NCBI GenBank assembly: GCA_009774895.1 | Contig: VSOO01000003.1 | Span: 1 to 26,263 of the forward strand | From: Alistipes sp. | Lineage (GTDB): Bacteria > Bacteroidota > Bacteroidia > Bacteroidales > Rikenellaceae | Length of the DNA: 26,263 nt | Reading direction: 5' to 3' | Part shown: positions 6,670 to 14,366 of the stretch, in pieces | Numbering within the stretch: position 1 is the stretch's first letter | Layout of the letters: every line of letters begins with the position of its first letter | Program-made: the position numbers and the translations under genes | Notes under the pieces: model-generated | Database searches by the model: none | What the model was told of the DNA's origin: nothing | Seen by the model: the letters and a program-made list of their open reading frames with translations, nothing else

Positions 6670-8310
6670 ATGGATCGCACAAAACGCATACTGCCGCTGC
6701 TCTGCTGCCTGCTCTGGGCCGCAGCGACGCGGGCGCAGCAGCCGGTCCTGCATGCGCGGGACAACCTCCACGCGACGGCCGGGACCATCGACCGGATCGG
6801 TCCGGCCGAAAGCTCCCCCGTGACCGCAGCCGACAGCACGCGGTGCGACGGCGCAGCGACGAGCCTGAACACGGCGGATACGACCGCCGCAGCGGTCAAA
6901 CGCCCCGGGCTGATCCGCCGCATCATCGACTATTACAGCCGTTCGAACGTAGACCGCACCTTCGAGAAACGGATCGACTGGAGCATCGCTCCGGGCCCGA
7001 GCTACGCGTCGGACACGGGGCTGGGCCTCGGCTTCCTCGTGGCGGGCCTCTACCGCCGCGACCGCACGGATACGGTCACGGCACCCTCCGACATTTCGAT
7101 CTACGGCTACGTCACGACCAAGAAGTACATCACGCTACGCTTCTCGGGCCAGAATATCTTCAACGGCAACAAACAGAAACTGAACTACTCGGGAGCTTTC
7201 GTACACTACCCGGGCGATTTTTACGGCGTCGGCTGGACCGACGGCGCCAACGGATACAAACAGGCGCTCACCACGACCATCGGCACCATGAACATCGACT
7301 ACGGCATGTCCGTATGGCGGGAGCTCTTTCTGGGCGTGAGCGGCGGCATCGACTACTCGGGTGCGAAATACGCTTCGAGCGGCATGGCCGGGCGCCTCGA
7401 CGCCATCGCGGACGAGGTGGCGGCCGGCGGCGCCGTGCCCGGCGGCAACCTGGGCCGGCTCTACGAACTGTGGACCGAGGGGCGCTACGACCCTGCCTTG
7501 CAGGACCCTTTCTCCAACTACATCGAATCGACGGGCGAGAAACCCGACGCGCTGAACACCCACATCGGAATCTTCGCGCAATACGACACGCGCGACGTCT
7601 CGTTCAATGCTTTCCGGGGCGTCTTCGTCAAGCTGGAGGCCAAATGGTACCCGCGCGTGCTGGGCAATACGGGCCGCGACTTCGGCCGCATCACCTGCAC
7701 TTTCGACTGGTACCGCCGCCTGTGGCGGGGGGCCGTGCTGGCCTACGACCTCTACGGCGACTTCCTGCTCGGCACCCCCTCGTGGCACATGTTCGCCAAG
7801 CTGGGCGGCTCGGACCGCATGCGCGGCTACTACGAAGGGCGCTACCGCGACAAACGTCTCGTCGAGACGCAGCTCGAACTGCGCCAGCGCATCTACCGCC
7901 GCCACGGCATCGTGGCCTGGGGCGGTCTGGGCAACATCTGGGGCCGGAGCCCCTTCCGTTGGCGCAACACGCTCTACAACTTCGGCGCGGGGTATCGTTT
8001 CGAATTCAAAAAGCGGATGAACATCCGCTTCGACTACGGCTGGGGCCGCTTCGGCAACCGCAACCTGCCGTGGGACGACAAACGCTCCTCGGCTTTCTTC
8101 TTCACCATATCGGAGGCTTTCTGCCGCCCCCGACCCACCGGCTTCACCCGTCACAGCCGCCACACCACCACGGCATCGCCGTCGAGCATCCGCACGTCGA
8201 GGCGCAGCGGCGCGCCCCCGCAGATCCGTCCCTCGATCCAGCCCTCGCCCGCAGCCGTGAGCCGCAGGTCGCGCAGCAGATCGAGCTCCCGGCGTCCGGC
8301 AAGCTTGTAG
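6670..8310 (+). CDS. BamA/TamA (Omp85)-family outer-membrane barrel protein, POTRA-less, with C-terminal extension
   Basis: The N-terminus MDRTKRILPLLCCLLWAAATRA is a signal peptide (cleavage before Gln23). After a low-complexity linker, residues from about 90 onward alternate as barrel strands rich in Tyr, Phe and Gly. GGSDRMRGYYEGRYRD resembles the (V/M)RGY loop-6 motif of Omp85 barrels, and no POTRA domains precede it. The natural barrel end would be FFFTISEAF, with terminal Phe484 at 8119-8121. The next codon is TGC, not a stop, and the frame runs 62 further residues of Arg/Ser/Pro-rich sequence that is antisense to the phosphopantetheinyl transferase gene, stopping at TAG 8308-8310. The extension looks like read-through of non-barrel sequence; the stop was probably lost by a point change (TGA to TGC) or a sequencing error. 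Substrate and role are unknown. Confidence 0.8.
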   Translation: MDRTKRILPLLCCLLWAAATRAQQPVLHARDNLHATAGTIDRIGPAESSPVTAADSTRCDGAATSLNTADTTAAAVKRPGLIRRIIDYYSRSNVDRTFEKRIDWSIAPGPSYASDTGLGLGFLVAGLYRRDRTDTVTAPSDISIYGYVTTKKYITLRFSGQNIFNGNKQKLNYSGAFVHYPGDFYGVGWTDGANGYKQALTTTIGTMNIDYGMSVWRELFLGVSGGIDYSGAKYASSGMAGRLDAIADEVAAGGAVPGGNLGRLYELWTEGRYDPALQDPFSNYIESTGEKPDALNTHIGIFAQYDTRDVSFNAFRGVFVKLEAKWYPRVLGNTGRDFGRITCTFDWYRRLWRGAVLAYDLYGDFLLGTPSWHMFAKLGGSDRMRGYYEGRYRDKRLVETQLELRQRIYRRHGIVAWGGLGNIWGRSPFRWRNTLYNFGAGYRFEFKKRMNIRFDYGWGRFGNRNLPWDDKRSSAFFFTISEAFCRPRPTGFTRHSRHTTTASPSSIRTSRRSGAPPQIRPSIQPSPAAVSRRSRSRSSSRRPASL

Positions 8311-8714
8311 AGGGTCTCCTTGGCGCACCATGCCGCGGCCGGAAAGTGTGCGTCCGCTCCCCCCAGCCGCCGCTCCTCGACGGTGAGGTAGCGCGACACG
8401 AGGCGGTCGAAAGGGCGCAGCAGCGACTCGACATCCACGGCGCACGGCCGGTCGGAGAATGCGACCGCCACACGCCCCGCGCCGTGCGACACGCCGATGC
8501 AGGGCGCACCGTCGTCCGCGATCCGCGGAGCGCCCGCCGCATCGTATACGATGCGCACGTCGCCCGCTTCGCGCCGTACCAGGGCACGCCAGCCCAGGTA
8601 TTCGGCTCTGCGGCGCGGCGCGAACGACGCGGCCGCACGGCGCTCCTCGGGCGTCGTGCGCAGCAGCAGCTCCTCCTCGGCCGGCGGTGCGGCGATGACG
8701 AGGTGTCTATTCAT
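8151..8714 (-). CDS. 4'-phosphopantetheinyl transferase family protein (Sfp/AcpT-like)
   Basis: This 187-residue protein would move the 4'-phosphopantetheine arm from CoA to a serine of carrier proteins. The family motifs are visible: IGVSHGAGRVAVAF near residues 73-86, the Mg-binding AVDVE (Asp94, Glu96), and WCAKETLYKLAG (129-140), matching the W-x-x-KE-x-x-K signature with Glu133. Its length and motif order fit Sfp-type enzymes, which are broader than the ~120-residue AcpS type. The ATG at 8714 overlaps the end of the upstream gldE-like gene by 8 nt, so the two are translationally coupled; this pairing is familiar in Bacteroidales. It is convergent with the barrel gene, whose extended frame overlaps its last 160 nt. 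Its carrier-protein substrate cannot be read from this window. Confidence 0.9.
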   Translation of the reverse strand: MNRHLVIAAPPAEEELLLRTTPEERRAAASFAPRRRAEYLGWRALVRREAGDVRIVYDAAGAPRIADDGAPCIGVSHGAGRVAVAFSDRPCAVDVESLLRPFDRLVSRYLTVEERRLGGADAHFPAAAWCAKETLYKLAGRRELDLLRDLRLTAAGEGWIEGRICGGAPLRLDVRMLDGDAVVVWRL

Positions 8715-9990
8715 TCACTACCACTCTGATTTTGTCGATGCGGTGTCCCTCGACCGCATCCACCGAGAAGCGGATGCCGTGCGCGGTAAAGGCATCGCCC
8801 TTGCGCGGGAAGTCACGCTTGAGTTCGAGCATCAGCCCCGCCAGCGTCTCGGCCTCGCCCCGCACGTCGGAGAAGGTCTCCTCGTCGAGTGCGAGCACCC
8901 GCTCGAAGTCGCCGATGTGGGTCTTGCCGTCGAAACGGTAGGTGCGGTCGTCGATGCGCGTGTAGAAGGATTCGTCGGCGTCGCTCTCGTCCGAGATTTC
9001 GCCCACAATCTCCTCGATGATGTCTTCGAGCGACACCAGGCCGAGCGTCGAGCCGTACTCATCGACCACGATGGCCATGTGGACCTTGTTGCTCTGGAAA
9101 TCCTCCAGCAGGTCGTTGATCTTCTTGTTCTCCGGCACGAAGTAGGGCTTGCGGATCAGCTGCTGCCAGCCGAACTCGTTGCCGTGGTTGATGTAGGGCA
9201 GCAGGTCCTTCACGTAGAGCGTGCCCTTGATGTTGTCGATGTCGTCGTCGTAGACCGGAATGCGCGAGAAGCCCGAACCGATGATCGTGCGTTTCACGGT
9301 CTCGTAGTCGGCCGTGAGCTCCACGGCCGTGATGTCCACGCGGGGCTTCATGATCTCCACGGCCTCCGTATTGACGAAATTGACGATGCCCGTGAGCATT
9401 TCGTGCTCCTCGTCCGAGGCGCCCTGCGTCATGTCCACGGCATCGGCCAGGTCGTCGAGCGATATTTCGCTCCGGTGCGCCGCCTTCTCGCTGATGCGGC
9501 TGCTGGCGTTCACCAGCACGTACGACAGCGGGTAGACCAGGAGCCGAAGGAGCTGCACGGGGCGCGACACGAAGCATGCGAAGCGCACCGGCGCCGTCTG
9601 CGCCAGCACCTTGGGCATGATCTCGCCGAAGAGCAGCAGCAGGAAGGTGACGAGCACCGTCTTGAAAAGGAACTCGAACCGCATGAAGGTGAACACCGAG
9701 TCGATGATGCCCGACGTGAGGATAACGATCGAGATATTGACCAGGTTATTGACCACGAGGATCGTCGCCAGCAGGAAATCGACGTCCTTGAGCAGGGCGA
9801 GCACCGCCTCGCCCGCGGCGCTCCGCCGCTCGCGCAAGCGCTGCACGTCGGCATGCGACAGCGAAAAAAAGGCGGTCTCGGCACCCGACACGAGCGCCGA
9901 AACCGACAAAAGACAGAGCGTGAGCACGCACATCAGCACGATATGCGGCGTCACGCCGTTGAATACTATCCAGGGAACCGAACTTTCCAA
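8707..9990 (-). CDS. gldE: GldE-like CNNM/CorC-family membrane protein with CBS pair
   Basis: The 427-residue product has an N-terminal DUF21 membrane domain (hydrophobic segments near residues 15-45, 75-100, 108-130 and 145-162). A CBS pair follows around 210-330 (SRIPVYDDDIDNIKGTLYVKDLL and MAIVVDEYGSTLGLVSLEDIIEEIVGEI), then a CorC_HlyC domain from about 345 (YRFDGKTHIGDFERVL). Such proteins are linked to Mg2+/divalent ion transport; in gliding Bacteroidota the orthologue is GldE, often beside a phosphopantetheinyl transferase gene or gldD. Non-gliding gut species keep the gene, so a gliding role should not be assumed. The furthest start is TTG (9988-9990); ATG at residue 20 is an alternative that would trim the first membrane segment. 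Transcription probably begins just upstream, where an A/T-rich run is present. Confidence 0.85.
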   Translation of the reverse strand: MESSVPWIVFNGVTPHIVLMCVLTLCLLSVSALVSGAETAFFSLSHADVQRLRERRSAAGEAVLALLKDVDFLLATILVVNNLVNISIVILTSGIIDSVFTFMRFEFLFKTVLVTFLLLLFGEIMPKVLAQTAPVRFACFVSRPVQLLRLLVYPLSYVLVNASSRISEKAAHRSEISLDDLADAVDMTQGASDEEHEMLTGIVNFVNTEAVEIMKPRVDITAVELTADYETVKRTIIGSGFSRIPVYDDDIDNIKGTLYVKDLLPYINHGNEFGWQQLIRKPYFVPENKKINDLLEDFQSNKVHMAIVVDEYGSTLGLVSLEDIIEEIVGEISDESDADESFYTRIDDRTYRFDGKTHIGDFERVLALDEETFSDVRGEAETLAGLMLELKRDFPRKGDAFTAHGIRFSVDAVEGHRIDKIRVVVNE

Positions 9991-10238
9991 ATCGAAAAAA
10001 ATTTACGCGATCACGTTTTTCCGCTTTCCACCCCGCCCGTTCCGGGCTTCGGGCTTCGGGCGCAAGCATTTCCTCTCCTTGCGGATCCGGGCTTCGGGGC
10101 CATGCCCCGGCACGGCACCTGCGGAAAGGCCGGCGGGGCGCGCCGCACACCCGGAGGCAGCACAACGCCCGAACTTCCCGGGCCGCGGCAAGGGCCGCAC
10201 GCACACCCCGGCACCGCACCCCCGCCCGGCGGTCTTGC
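9991..10238 (-). other. ftsZ-gldE intergenic region, GC-rich with inverted repeats
   Basis: This 248-nt gap holds no convincing gene. It contains three copies of GGGCTTCGGG-like sequence (10044-10060 region and 10090-10099), a perfect inverted repeat CGCAAG (10061-10066)/CTTGCG (10078-10083), and a tight hairpin CGGGGC-CAT-GCCCCG (10095-10109). Near gldE the minus strand reads a short ACG/CGT stem, then AAATTTTTTT, which might end the ftsZ transcript or be a degenerate -7 region (TAAATTTT, 9998-10005). None of these is strong alone. Confidence 0.4.
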
Positions 10239-11567
10239 TCAGTCGAAGAGCGAGGCGTTGCGTCCCTCGTCCTCGGCGGTCTGCGCGCCGTCGCGCAGCA
10301 GCTCCTTGCGGCCTGCGGGCGACTCGGCGACCATCTTCGCATTGCGCGCCTTGTAGGCCGGCACGGCGAGCAGCTGGGCGATGTTGGCATAGCGCGTCGA
10401 TTTGCCGCCCAGCACCACCTGCTCGGCGATGCGCGACGCACCGCGGGCCAGCGGCGACGCCGGCTTGACCGGTTCGAGCACAGGTGCCGCACTCCCCTCG
10501 CGCGCGGGCTCCGCGGCTTTCGCCCCGGGTGCCACCATGCGCTTCATGCCCGAGGCATGCATCGCGGCCTCGCCCTCGAAACCCGTGGCCACCACCACCA
10601 GCTCGATGGCGCGGCCCAGCTGCGGCTTCACGCTCGTACCCCATATGATGTTGGCGTCGTGCACCACGCCGTCGGCGTCCTTCACGCTGGCATGCGCCTG
10701 GATGTACTCCAGAATGGTCATGACCTCCTCGTACATCAGTTCGTCGTCGTTGGCCACCGAGATGTTGAGCAGGATGTTCTTCGCACCCGAAATGAGGTTG
10801 TGGTCCAGCAGCGGCGAGTGGAGCGACGATTCGGCCGCAGCCAGCGCGCGGTCCTCGCCCTCGGCCGTCGCCACGCCCATGTGGGCGCGGCCGCTGTCGT
10901 GCATGACTTTCGCCACATCGGCGAAATCGACGTTCACCAGGTCGCTCTCGACCGTGATGAGCTCGGCGATGCCCTTGGCCGCGGCGGCCAGGATGTCGTC
11001 GGCCTTGCCGAAAGCCTGCTTGAGGGCCAGGCGGCCGTACATTTCGAGGATGTTCTCGTTGTTGATGACCAGCAGCGAATCGACATTCTGCCGCAGCTCC
11101 TCAATGCCGCGGAACGCCTGCTCGTAGCGGATGCGTCCCTCGACGGCGAGGGGCGAGGTGACGATGGCCACCGTCAGCAGCCCCATTTCGCGGGCCAGCT
11201 TCGCGATCACGGGCGAAGCGCCCGTACCTGTGCCGCCGCCCATACCGGCCGTGATGAAGATCATGCGCGTGCCCGACGCTTCGAGCCGCTGGCGGATCTC
11301 GGGCAGCGACTCCACGGCGGCCTTGCGGCCGTTCTCGGGGTCGTTGCCCGCCCCGAGGCCCTCCGCCCCGAGGCGCACCTTGGTCACCACGGGACTCTTG
11401 TCCAGCGCCTGCTGGTCCGTGTTGCAGACCATGAAGTCCACGCCCCGGATACCCAGGTTCCACATATGGTTCACGGCATTTCCGCCCGCACCGCCGATAC
11501 CCGCGACCATGATGATCGAGCTACCGGTACGCTCCGCAGACAGTTCCGACATCAAATCCTCCGTCAT
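10239..11567 (-). CDS. ftsZ: Cell division GTPase FtsZ
   Basis: The 442-residue tubulin homologue polymerises with GTP at midcell to form the Z ring. VAGIGGAGGNAVNHM lies at residues 21-35, the NTDQQAL loop near 49-55, and the tubulin signature GGGTGTG at 110-116. The synergy loop NVDFADVAKVM supplies the catalytic aspartates to the next subunit. After the globular domain (ending near ELVVVATGF) there is an Ala/Pro/Glu-rich linker and a short tail ending GRNASLFD, the likely partner-binding peptide. The start at ATG 11567 leaves about 16 residues before the GTPase fold; upstream bases are A-rich (GAAAAAAAGAAGAG). It follows ftsA after an unusually long 135-nt gap for this cluster and is the last gene of the dcw segment. 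Confidence 0.97.
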   Translation of the reverse strand: MTEDLMSELSAERTGSSIIMVAGIGGAGGNAVNHMWNLGIRGVDFMVCNTDQQALDKSPVVTKVRLGAEGLGAGNDPENGRKAAVESLPEIRQRLEASGTRMIFITAGMGGGTGTGASPVIAKLAREMGLLTVAIVTSPLAVEGRIRYEQAFRGIEELRQNVDSLLVINNENILEMYGRLALKQAFGKADDILAAAAKGIAELITVESDLVNVDFADVAKVMHDSGRAHMGVATAEGEDRALAAAESSLHSPLLDHNLISGAKNILLNISVANDDELMYEEVMTILEYIQAHASVKDADGVVHDANIIWGTSVKPQLGRAIELVVVATGFEGEAAMHASGMKRMVAPGAKAAEPAREGSAAPVLEPVKPASPLARGASRIAEQVVLGGKSTRYANIAQLLAVPAYKARNAKMVAESPAGRKELLRDGAQTAEDEGRNASLFD

Positions 11568-11609
11568 ATCTATTTCCTGTTCTCTTCTTTTTTTCGGCTA
11601 ACATACTCC

Positions 11610-11627
11610 GGGCCGGCCCTCCGGCCC
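11610..11627 (-). promoter_or_regulatory. Stable hairpin in the ftsA-ftsZ spacer
   Basis: On the minus strand GGGCCGG, loop AGGG, CCGGCCC form a perfect 7-bp GC stem 43 nt before the ftsZ ATG. There is no T-tract, so it is not an intrinsic terminator. It may be an RNA-processing or stability element that separates ftsA from ftsZ expression. No TAnnTTTG promoter is visible in 11568-11702. Confidence 0.4.
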
Positions 11628-11702
11628 CTATCTCCTTGCGACGTCGTCGCGCCTTCCGCGGGTCGCACCGGGCTCCGCCGGCCGCGCCCTGCGCCGGCCG
11701 CA

Positions 11703-13265
11703 TCAGATCTCCTCGTCCTCCGCGGCGTTGAATCCGTCGTTGATCTTCTCGATGGCCCGCTTGAATATGCGGCCCCAGTCGCGCTTGCTGTGCGTCGTCT
11801 CCGCCGCCGCATCCTCCTCGCGGGAGGTCTCGGGCTCGCGGCGCACAGGCTCCGCCGCCACCTCGGGCCGCACGGCTGCGGGCTCCTCCGCAGGCTGCGG
11901 CACGCGCACCTCTCCGGGTTTCGGATCGTTGCGGCGGGGTTCCGGCCGGGACGCCTCCGCCTCCGCCTCGGGGTGCCGGGGCGGCACGTGGCGGAACTCC
12001 GGACGTGCGGGCTCCGCCTGCGCGGCGGCCGCGGGGGCTGCCGGAGCTGCCGGACGCCGGGCCGGCTCGTCGGCGGGCGCCGCAGGCATCGAGGGCTTCT
12101 CGGCGACCACGCAGGGCGCCAGCTGCGCCCCCTTCATCAGCAGTCCCGTCACCGTGGCGGCGGCCGGCGTCGAGGCGCGCAGCAGCGCCTCCTCCGTCAG
12201 TCCCGTTTCGGGCGTGGCCAGACGCACGTCGAGCCCCGTCACCTCGCGGAAAAGCACCTCCACGTCCTTCAGACGCGATCCGCCGCCCGTGAGCACGATG
12301 CCGCACGTCAGCTTCGTCGCGTAGCCCGAATCGCGGATCTCCTCCAGCACGAACTCGGCGATGTCGGTCATGCGGGCCTCGATCACCGTGGCCAGGTTGC
12401 GCAGCAATATGTCCTTCGCGTCCTTGGCCGTGCGGCCGCTGACGCGGATGAGCTTGTTTTCGGGTGCGAGACGCGCCACGGCCGAGCCGTAGCGGCACTT
12501 GAGGTTCTCTACATACTTCTCGGGCACGCTCAGCGAGCGGATGTCGTTGTTGATCGCCGAGGCACCCATCGGGATCGTGGCCACGTAGCGCAGCACGTTG
12601 CGGTAGTAGACCGCCACATCGGTGGTCTCGGCCCCCAAATCGACCAGCGCCACGCCCTCCTCGCGCTCGTCGGGCAGCAGCACCGCGTCCGACGTGGCGA
12701 TCGCATCGGGAAAGGCGGCCATCATGCGGATGCCGAGGCGCCGCAGCGCCATGTCGAGCCGCTGCATGGGCACCTGCTGGCAGAGGATGAAATTGAACGT
12801 CGAGGAGAGCTTCTTGCCGAACGACCCGACGGGGTTCTTCACCTCCTGGCAGTCATCGACCACGTAGTTCTGGGGCACGCGCTCCATGATCGTCTCGTCG
12901 TCGGGCGCCTGCACGTTGCGCATGCGGTCGAACAGCGCCTCCACGTCGCGGCGGCAGACTCCGTTCTGCGGATCGTAGACGTACACGTGGTCCGTATGCC
13001 GCGCACACCGCACGAACTCGCCCGATATGCCCGCATAGGCCTCCGTGATGCGGATGCCCAGCTCGTCCTCCACCTCGGTCACGGCCTCCTTGACGGCGCG
13101 GCTCACCAGCTCGATGTTCTCGATGCGGCCCGCACGCATCCCCTCGACCGGACGCTCGGACAGCGCCGCGATGTCGAGCAGCCCCGCCTCGTCGTACCCG
13201 CCGACGGCCACGGCCGCTTTCGACGAGCCGAGGTCTATGGCTACTGCATAACTCTTCTTTTCCAC
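11703..13265 (-). CDS. ftsA: Cell division protein FtsA
   Basis: The 520-residue actin-like ATPase tethers FtsZ to the membrane. The actin-fold phosphate 1 motif AIDLGSSKAAVAVGG opens the protein; VALVDLGAETTDVAVY is the phosphate 2 motif and GIVLTGGGSRL the adenosine motif. The 1C subdomain falls around residues 85-160. Residues from about 386 to 496 form an Ala/Pro/Glu/Arg-rich linker, and the end (DWGRIFKRAIEKINDGF) is the amphipathic membrane-targeting helix. The start is GTG (13263-13265), 18 nt after the ftsQ stop. FtsA of E. coli has about 420 residues; the excess here is the linker. It is transcribed with ftsQ upstream and ftsZ downstream. Confidence 0.95.
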   Translation of the reverse strand: MEKKSYAVAIDLGSSKAAVAVGGYDEAGLLDIAALSERPVEGMRAGRIENIELVSRAVKEAVTEVEDELGIRITEAYAGISGEFVRCARHTDHVYVYDPQNGVCRRDVEALFDRMRNVQAPDDETIMERVPQNYVVDDCQEVKNPVGSFGKKLSSTFNFILCQQVPMQRLDMALRRLGIRMMAAFPDAIATSDAVLLPDEREEGVALVDLGAETTDVAVYYRNVLRYVATIPMGASAINNDIRSLSVPEKYVENLKCRYGSAVARLAPENKLIRVSGRTAKDAKDILLRNLATVIEARMTDIAEFVLEEIRDSGYATKLTCGIVLTGGGSRLKDVEVLFREVTGLDVRLATPETGLTEEALLRASTPAAATVTGLLMKGAQLAPCVVAEKPSMPAAPADEPARRPAAPAAPAAAAQAEPARPEFRHVPPRHPEAEAEASRPEPRRNDPKPGEVRVPQPAEEPAAVRPEVAAEPVRREPETSREEDAAAETTHSKRDWGRIFKRAIEKINDGFNAAEDEEI

Positions 13266-13283
13266 TCCTCTTATCTCATTTTA

Positions 13284-14366
13284 TCACTTGCACACCACCT
13301 GGCCCGCGAACCGCACGTCGATGGTGCGGTAACGGTCCCAGCCTATGTTGTCGAGTCCGCTGCGGTAGAAACGCAACAGTTTGTCGAACTTGCGTTCGAC
13401 CTCCTCCACACGCCCGAACAGCACGATGCAGTCGCTGCTCCGCGGCACGAGGGCCACCTCCGGAGCGCCGCTCGCCGACGTCGTGACGACGATCTGCACC
13501 ACCTCCGAACGCCAGAAGTCATCCTCCTCGACGAACTCTACAAAGGTAAGGAGTTTGCAGAAATCTTCGTAGGATTTTTCCAACTTTTTTTGCTGCGCGC
13601 GCTCCGCTTCCTGACGCTGTTCGATGCGGGCGATGCCCTCCTCGATCCGGCGCTGTTCGTAGCGGTAGCGGCGGCGCAAAGCGGCCTTATGCTCGCGCAG
13701 CTCGCGCACACGGCGCGCGAAAGCCTCCTCCTTCTCGAACCACCCCTTCTTGATGCGCATGCGGCGCAGGGCCCGGATGTTCTCGTCGTTCTCGCGCTCG
13801 CGCCGGTAGAAGGGGTACTTCTCCTTCTCGATTTCTGCGATCCGTTCGTCGATGCGGTGCTTCTCGGCGTCGATACGTGCACGTACCGTGCCCGCATACG
13901 CCGCGGGGAACGGAGGACGGTACGAACCCGTGACCACCGGCACGTAGAGCGACGAGGAGGGGGGCGCCGGAAAGACGTATCCCCCGGCCGTCACGTAGGA
14001 GTTCATGCCGTCGGTCAGCAGGCGCAGCAGCGGCCGCCGCTGGCTGATGTCGATGTGCAGCCGGCCGTCGTAGGCCACGTAGGCGTTCACCTCGTCCACG
14101 AAGCCGTTGCGCGCCACCAGGGCCTCGATGCCTGCCAGATCGACCCCGCACGCCGACTCGCCCACCGTGCGGATGCCGCCCCGCCGCAGCCACTCGCGCA
14201 CGCGGGCCGACGAGACCAGGTGTCCGTGCGCCGAGCTGTCCACGACGTCGATCCTCAGTCCGCTGATCTTCAGGCCCCTGCGATAGGCGCGCGCCGACGA
14301 GGCCGCCCCAGCGATGTAGGCGGCCACGGCGATCCACAGCACGATCGCGAGCGCGTATTTAAGCAC
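13284..14366 (-). CDS. ftsQ: Cell division protein FtsQ/DivIB with a long charged helical insertion
   Basis: This 360-residue protein has one N-terminal membrane segment (residues 3-20), then a POTRA-like region (ISGLRIDVVDSSAHG, REWLRRGGIRTVG, GIEALVARNGFVDEVNAYVAYDGRLHIDISQRRPLLRL). Part of the beta domain precedes residue 158 (YVTAGGYVFPA, LYVPVVTG); the rest resumes near 271 (LLTFVEFVEEDDFWRSEVVQIVV, SDCIVLFGRVEEVERKFDKLLRFY). Between them lie about 110 residues very rich in Arg, Lys and Glu, predicted by eye to be helical/coiled-coil, absent from the usual ~240-280-residue Bacteroidota FtsQ. FtsQ is a periplasmic-facing divisome scaffold. The start is GTG, overlapping the murC stop by 8 nt. 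The position between murC and ftsA supports the identification. Confidence 0.9.
   Translation of the reverse strand: MLKYALAIVLWIAVAAYIAGAASSARAYRRGLKISGLRIDVVDSSAHGHLVSSARVREWLRRGGIRTVGESACGVDLAGIEALVARNGFVDEVNAYVAYDGRLHIDISQRRPLLRLLTDGMNSYVTAGGYVFPAPPSSSLYVPVVTGSYRPPFPAAYAGTVRARIDAEKHRIDERIAEIEKEKYPFYRRERENDENIRALRRMRIKKGWFEKEEAFARRVRELREHKAALRRRYRYEQRRIEEGIARIEQRQEAERAQQKKLEKSYEDFCKLLTFVEFVEEDDFWRSEVVQIVVTTSASGAPEVALVPRSSDCIVLFGRVEEVERKFDKLLRFYRSGLDNIGWDRYRTIDVRFAGQVVCK

Noticed and set aside
3022..6771. A 1249-codon open frame on the minus strand across topA and the peptidase gene
   Set aside because: It lies antisense to two firmly identified genes and is rich in Val, Leu, His, Arg and Gly with no recognisable domain. 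High GC and rare TTA/CTA/TCA codons in the sense genes leave the antisense frame without stops.
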